A stretch of 16,127 nucleotides of DNA from Nitrospinae bacterium RIFCSPLOWO2_12_39_16 (GTDB taxonomy: Bacteria; Nitrospinota; Nitrospinia; UBA9942), in the NCBI GenBank assembly GCA_001805005.1, contig MHDO01000071.1, forward strand, positions 1-16,127, in the 5' to 3' direction. Both the position numbers and the translations under genes were made by a program. Below, piece by piece: positions 13,650 through 16,127 of this stretch. Every line of letters begins with the position of its first letter. Positions within the stretch are counted from its first letter, which is position 1. Under the pieces are notes generated by a model. That model was given only the letters and a program-made list of their open reading frames with translations. It was not told the origin of the DNA and made no database searches.

Positions 13650-14096
13650 ATGCCATTTTTTATTGATACAAGTGCTCTTTTTAAGAGATACCAGCCTGAA
13701 CAAGGCACAGACCTTGTTTGCCAGATACTTGAAGATACTAACGAGCCAGTCTTTATTTCGTCTCTAACTATCATTGAGGTTGTCTCAAACCTTAAAAGAT
13801 TATCTGAGATTGATAAAATCACTACAGAAGAACAGTTTTACCTTCAACGCTCGTTCTTTTATCGGGATATAAATACTCTTGGTATTAGAGTTTTAGATAT
13901 TACATCTATAGATATTATTAAGGCTGAGAGCTTTATTATAAAACGGTATATGAAGCCTATTGATAGTATTCAGTTGGCGGTAGCATTAAACATTCCATTA
14001 GCTGGTCTGACATTTGTTTCCTCCGACCAAAGGCTTTGTAATATTGCTAAAGCCGAAGAACTTTTAATATTGAATCCAGAGAACTCTCTCCTCTAA
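13650..14096 (+). CDS. PIN-domain ribonuclease toxin (VapC-like)
   Basis: A 148-residue PIN-domain protein, probably a toxin that cleaves RNA in the presence of Mg2+ or Mn2+. The four expected acidic metal ligands are visible: D6 (FFIDTSALFKRY), E43 (SSLTIIEVV), D105 (KPIDSIQLA) and D126 (VSSDQRL). They are in the right order and spacing for the VapC family, so the enzyme should be active. It follows its putative antitoxin after 3 bp. The pair is bracketed by two broken pieces of an XRE gene. Which RNA it cuts cannot be inferred. Confidence 0.9.
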   Translation: MPFFIDTSALFKRYQPEQGTDLVCQILEDTNEPVFISSLTIIEVVSNLKRLSEIDKITTEEQFYLQRSFFYRDINTLGIRVLDITSIDIIKAESFIIKRYMKPIDSIQLAVALNIPLAGLTFVSSDQRLCNIAKAEELLILNPENSLL

Positions 14097-14116
14097 GAAA
14101 TGTGCTTATTTCTTAT

Positions 14117-14150
14117 GCACTTGAGGTTGAGATGTGAGAGATGTTTGATT
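14117..14150 (+). pseudogene. Internal fragment of an XRE regulator gene (remnant 3)
   Basis: These 34 bp match 12489-12522 of the intact XRE gene with two differences. One difference is the same TGG-to-TGA change found in remnant 2. The last 20 bp (14131-14150) are also the first 20 bp of remnant 2 (13269-13288) with one mismatch. Similarity stops abruptly at 14150, six bases before a palindromic hairpin. Confidence 0.85.
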
Positions 14151-14155
14151 ACGAG

Positions 14156-14176
14156 ACCCTGAAACCAGTTCAGGGT
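14156..14176. repeat. REP-like short hairpin
   Basis: ACCCTGAA (14156-14163), loop ACCAG, then TTCAGGGT (14169-14176): a perfect 8-bp stem. The sequence type (CCTGAA...TTCAGG followed by TGACA) resembles short extragenic palindromes scattered in many bacterial genomes. It marks the right end of the XRE/toxin-antitoxin island. Confidence 0.6.
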
Positions 14177-14218
14177 GACATTTAGAGACTTTTCACACAG
14201 CCTGTCGACAGATAATTT

Positions 14219-14272
14219 CTATTTAGGTTTAATATCCTTAAATGATGGCAGGAGTTTGTCATAGGTGGAATT
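14219..14272 (-). pseudogene. Out-of-frame former C-terminus of the HIT protein
   Basis: Read one base out of frame from the HIT gene, this stretch encodes NSTYDKLLPSFKDIKPK and a stop. The TYDKL-type helix is the normal C-terminus of HIT proteins with this architecture. It directly follows the point where the HIT frame ends prematurely. Confidence 0.75.
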
Positions 14273-14684
14273 CAGACAGGACAGGCATAAAATTGGTATC
14301 GCTATTCCATCGTGGAACTATATGTATATGCACATGGTCTGCAAAACCTGCACCGCTTGATTTTCCAATATTCATGCCTATATTAAAACCTCCGGGATTG
14401 AATACATTTTCAAGAATCTGTGTAGAAATCTGTGTTACCTTAAGAAGGTCAAAGAGGTCTTCACTCTCTAATTTTGTTATTGATGGAATATGTTTGTAGG
14501 GTGAAACCATCAAATGACCATTGTTATAGGGGTATAGATTCATCATTACAAGCGATAACTTACCCCTATACAAGATAAAATTTTCTTTATCTTTCGTATC
14601 CTTTGGCTTATCACAGAAGATACAGCTATTTTTTTGTGGGGCATCAAGATAACTCATCCGCCACGGCGCCCAGAGTGTTTTCAT
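14259..14684 (-). CDS. HIT-family nucleotide hydrolase/phosphorylase, C-terminus frameshifted
   Basis: Histidine-triad protein of the Ap4A phosphorylase-like branch, expected to act on dinucleoside polyphosphates or nucleoside phosphoramidates. The zinc-type pair C21/C24 (CIFC), H65 and the triad H117-x-H119-x-H121 (HVHIHIVPRW) are all present, so the active site is complete. The frame stops after MPVLSEFHL at 141 residues, whereas relatives usually continue about 20 residues. The lost end is still present in another frame (14219-14272), which implies a net deletion of roughly 23 bp, or several indels. The enzyme may still fold, as the loss is outside the triad. It lies downstream of ybeY, separated by an inverted repeat. 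No Shine-Dalgarno sequence is visible. Confidence 0.9.
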   Translation of the reverse strand: MKTLWAPWRMSYLDAPQKNSCIFCDKPKDTKDKENFILYRGKLSLVMMNLYPYNNGHLMVSPYKHIPSITKLESEDLFDLLKVTQISTQILENVFNPGGFNIGMNIGKSSGAGFADHVHIHIVPRWNSDTNFMPVLSEFHL

Positions 14685-14701
14685 ATATAAGTTGAGGAGT
14701 C

Positions 14702-14777
14702 AAAGAGTTAAGGAGTTGGAGAGTGGGGATGGACTTTAACTCCCTAACTCTGAAACTCCTAAACTCATTAACTCTTT
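14702..14777. repeat. Imperfect inverted repeat between ybeY and the HIT gene
   Basis: AAAGAGTTAAGGAGTT (14702-14717) pairs 15 of 16 with AACTCATTAACTCTTT (14762-14777), with further partial pairing inside. Both arms consist of repeats of an AGTTAAGGAGTT-like word. The right arm covers the last codons and stop codon of ybeY. On the minus strand it is not followed by a U-run, so it is not a normal intrinsic terminator. Confidence 0.72.
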
Positions 14778-15194
14778 TTCCTTTCTTCTCATCTCCACTG
14801 CCTTTTTTTTATCACCTTCATGGTCGTAGCCAAGGAGATGAAGTATGCCATGTGTCAAAAGAATAATTACCTCCCTGTTAAAAGGGTGCCCGCTTTCTTT
14901 TGCCTGCCTTTTGGCCGTTTCAAGAGATATTACAACATCGCCCAAAAGGATTGCAAATTGTGGATTACGGATTGCGGATTTAAAATCTGAAATCTGCGGA
15001 AAAGACAGAACATCGGTTGTCTTATCCTTTCCTCTATATCTCTTATTCAAAATCCTCATCTCCATATCATCAATGAAGAGGATACTAATCTCACTTTTCA
15101 AATAGCCCAATTTCTTTAATATCAGACTAACCCACCTTTTTACTCTCTGTCGGTCTATCTTTGTGCGGCTGTGGTTCTGAATCATTACTTGCAT
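14736..15194 (-). CDS. ybeY: Endoribonuclease YbeY (rRNA maturation and ribosome quality control)
   Basis: Zinc-dependent endoribonuclease that acts in 16S rRNA 3'-end maturation. The 152-residue protein carries the family motif HGILHLLGYDH with the three zinc ligands H115, H119 and H125, and the preceding DKTTDVLSFP and LLGDVVIS blocks. Two parts look repeat-derived: residues about 67-81 (DFKSAIRNPQF) in the variable loop, encoded by GGATT-rich tandem repeats at 14953-14998, and the last ten or so residues (LMSLGVSELGS), encoded by the inverted repeat at 14702-14777. The ATG at 15194 has GAGGAGAGGGCAGG upstream; a second ATG three codons later (15185) is possible. The 5' end overlaps the end of pgpH by 68 bp in another frame. 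Confidence 0.95.
   Translation of the reverse strand: MQVMIQNHSRTKIDRQRVKRWVSLILKKLGYLKSEISILFIDDMEMRILNKRYRGKDKTTDVLSFPQISDFKSAIRNPQFAILLGDVVISLETAKRQAKESGHPFNREVIILLTHGILHLLGYDHEGDKKKAVEMRRKEKELMSLGVSELGS
14953..14998. repeat. GGATT-rich repeat inserted in frame in ybeY
   Basis: The plus strand repeats GGATTACGGATTGCGGATTT and then the inverted-like ATCTGAAATCTGC (GCGGATTT against AAATCTGC). It encodes the loop SDFKSAIRNPQF, which has no counterpart I can place in YbeY from other bacteria. This word is of the same kind as short intergenic repeats, here tolerated inside a gene because it keeps the frame. Confidence 0.6.
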
Positions 15195-16127
15195 GTAAAC
15201 CTGCCCTCTCCTCTTTATCAGTATCTATTTCAGGATATTCAATCCTGTAATGGAATATTCCGGTTAAAATCCTCACAAAGCTGTTTGTTATCTTATGGAG
15301 GTCATTTAATGTCAGATTACTGTGGTCTAACTGCCCGTCTATGAACTTATCATCTATTATCTTCTGGACAAGCCCCCTAAGCCGCGACGGTGTCGGCTCA
15401 TCAAGTGTCCTTGATGCAGCCTCCACAGAATCTGCAAGCAAGACTATTGCAGATTCCTTTGTATTCGGTTTTGGACCAGGATATCTGAAATCCTCCTCAC
15501 TTACCTCATGGAGAGAAGGGTCCTCCATCTCCTTTGCCTTGTTATAAAAATATGTGATTAGGCTCGTCCCATGATGCTCTTTTATTATGTCTATTATCTT
15601 TGGTATTAATCTGTGCGACCTCGCAAGCTCCACGCCGTCTTTTATATGGGATGTGAGGATAAGACTGCTCATACTCGATGCAAGCCCGTCATGCTTATTG
15701 ACGGCACCATGCTGATTTTCTATGAAATATTCAGGTTTTCTCATCTTGCCAATATCGTGAAAATATGATGCAACCCTTGCAAAGAGGGGATTTGCCCCTA
15801 TTGCCTCCGCCGCATCCTCTGCAAGATTGCCGACAATTATACTGTGATGATATGTCCCCGGCGCCTGAACTACGAGTTCAGATAAGAGCGGATGATTTAA
15901 GTCTGAAAGTTCAAGGAGTTTTATATCAGATGTAACATGAAATAAGGATTCTATAAGCGGTAGGGCACCTGATACAATTATTGCAACAATAACCCCTCCC
16001 AAAAGCCCGAATGCCACATCGTAAAAACCTGTTTTAGAGATTAGTGTATTGTTTATTAAATTTAGCGGAATTATTGTCACGGCACTGGCAACACTGACCA
16101 GAAGCCCTGTCTTTAATATAGAGAACC
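15127..16127 (-). CDS. pgpH: Cyclic-di-AMP phosphodiesterase PgpH (7TM-HD family), 5' part missing
   Basis: Membrane HD-domain phosphodiesterase that degrades the second messenger c-di-AMP to pApA. About 332 residues are visible; the frame continues through the window edge, so an internal GTG at 16080 is not the real start. Two membrane helices are seen first (TGLLVSVASAVTIIPLNLI; VAFGLLGGVIVAIIVSGALPLI), the end of the seven-helix region. Then comes the HD domain: ELVVQAPGTYHHSIIVGNLAE, YFHDIGKMRKPEYFIENQ with the metal-binding His-Asp, EHHGTSLI and LADSVEAASR. RPEYFIENQ-like sequence is the hallmark of this family. A hydrophilic tail of about 35 residues follows the domain, and its last part overlaps the start of ybeY by 68 bp. 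The pgpH-ybeY order is common in bacteria. Confidence 0.95.
   Translation of the reverse strand, partial: FSILKTGLLVSVASAVTIIPLNLINNTLISKTGFYDVAFGLLGGVIVAIIVSGALPLIESLFHVTSDIKLLELSDLNHPLLSELVVQAPGTYHHSIIVGNLAEDAAEAIGANPLFARVASYFHDIGKMRKPEYFIENQHGAVNKHDGLASSMSSLILTSHIKDGVELARSHRLIPKIIDIIKEHHGTSLITYFYNKAKEMEDPSLHEVSEEDFRYPGPKPNTKESAIVLLADSVEAASRTLDEPTPSRLRGLVQKIIDDKFIDGQLDHSNLTLNDLHKITNSFVRILTGIFHYRIEYPEIDTDKEERAGLHASNDSEPQPHKDRPTESKKVG

Noticed and set aside
14202..14211. Perfect palindrome CTGTCGACAG downstream of the HIT gene
   Set aside because: Only 10 bp, single copy seen, no U-run and no regulatory context; likely chance.

Overview
The window reads as chromosomal DNA of an AT-rich, Gram-negative bacterium. 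A full-length YidC with a large periplasmic domain argues for an outer membrane. The rpmH-rnpA-yidC-jag-mnmE block, the pgpH-ybeY pair and many short palindromic repeats would fit a Nitrospirota or deltaproteobacterial-type lineage. That placement is an impression from gene content only. No rRNA, tRNA, CRISPR array or IS transposase was seen.

Left part (1-3576). A membrane-bound class III nucleotide cyclase runs off the left edge. It is divergent from a secreted M28 zinc peptidase, which has a strong promoter and apparently almost no leader. A membrane protein of unknown function follows. Next (3586-4255, minus strand) is an operon of a glycine-rich RRM RNA-binding protein and ribosomal protein S21. 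Its promoter is followed by an intrinsic-terminator-like hairpin before the first gene, so it is a candidate attenuator.

Middle part (4342-11994). tdh and kbl overlap and form the two-step pathway from threonine to glycine plus acetyl-CoA. kbl converges on, and overlaps by 56 bp, an alpha/beta hydrolase that sits behind a DUF2065-like small membrane protein. The conserved block mnmE, jag/khpB, yidC, rnpA, rpmH follows on the minus strand. No yidD lies between rnpA and yidC, and no dnaA lies beside rpmH.

Right part (11995-16127). A regulatory gap holds the rpmH promoter and palindromes in front of an XRE-family regulator. Behind it is a small accessory island with a BrnT/CopG-type toxin-antitoxin pair on the minus strand and a PIN-domain (VapC-like) pair on the plus strand. 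The island also carries two degenerate fragments of an XRE gene that share the same nonsense mutation and lie in permuted order around the PIN pair. The island ends at a HIT-family gene whose 3' end is frameshifted. ybeY and the 3' part of pgpH (cyclic-di-AMP phosphodiesterase) run off the right edge.

Short imperfect inverted repeats of different sequence lie at several gene junctions. Similar low-complexity sequence appears to have contributed codons to ybeY, jag and yidC. The most interesting points are the RRM-rpsU leader, the permuted XRE fragments around the toxin-antitoxin modules, and the repeat-derived protein segments.
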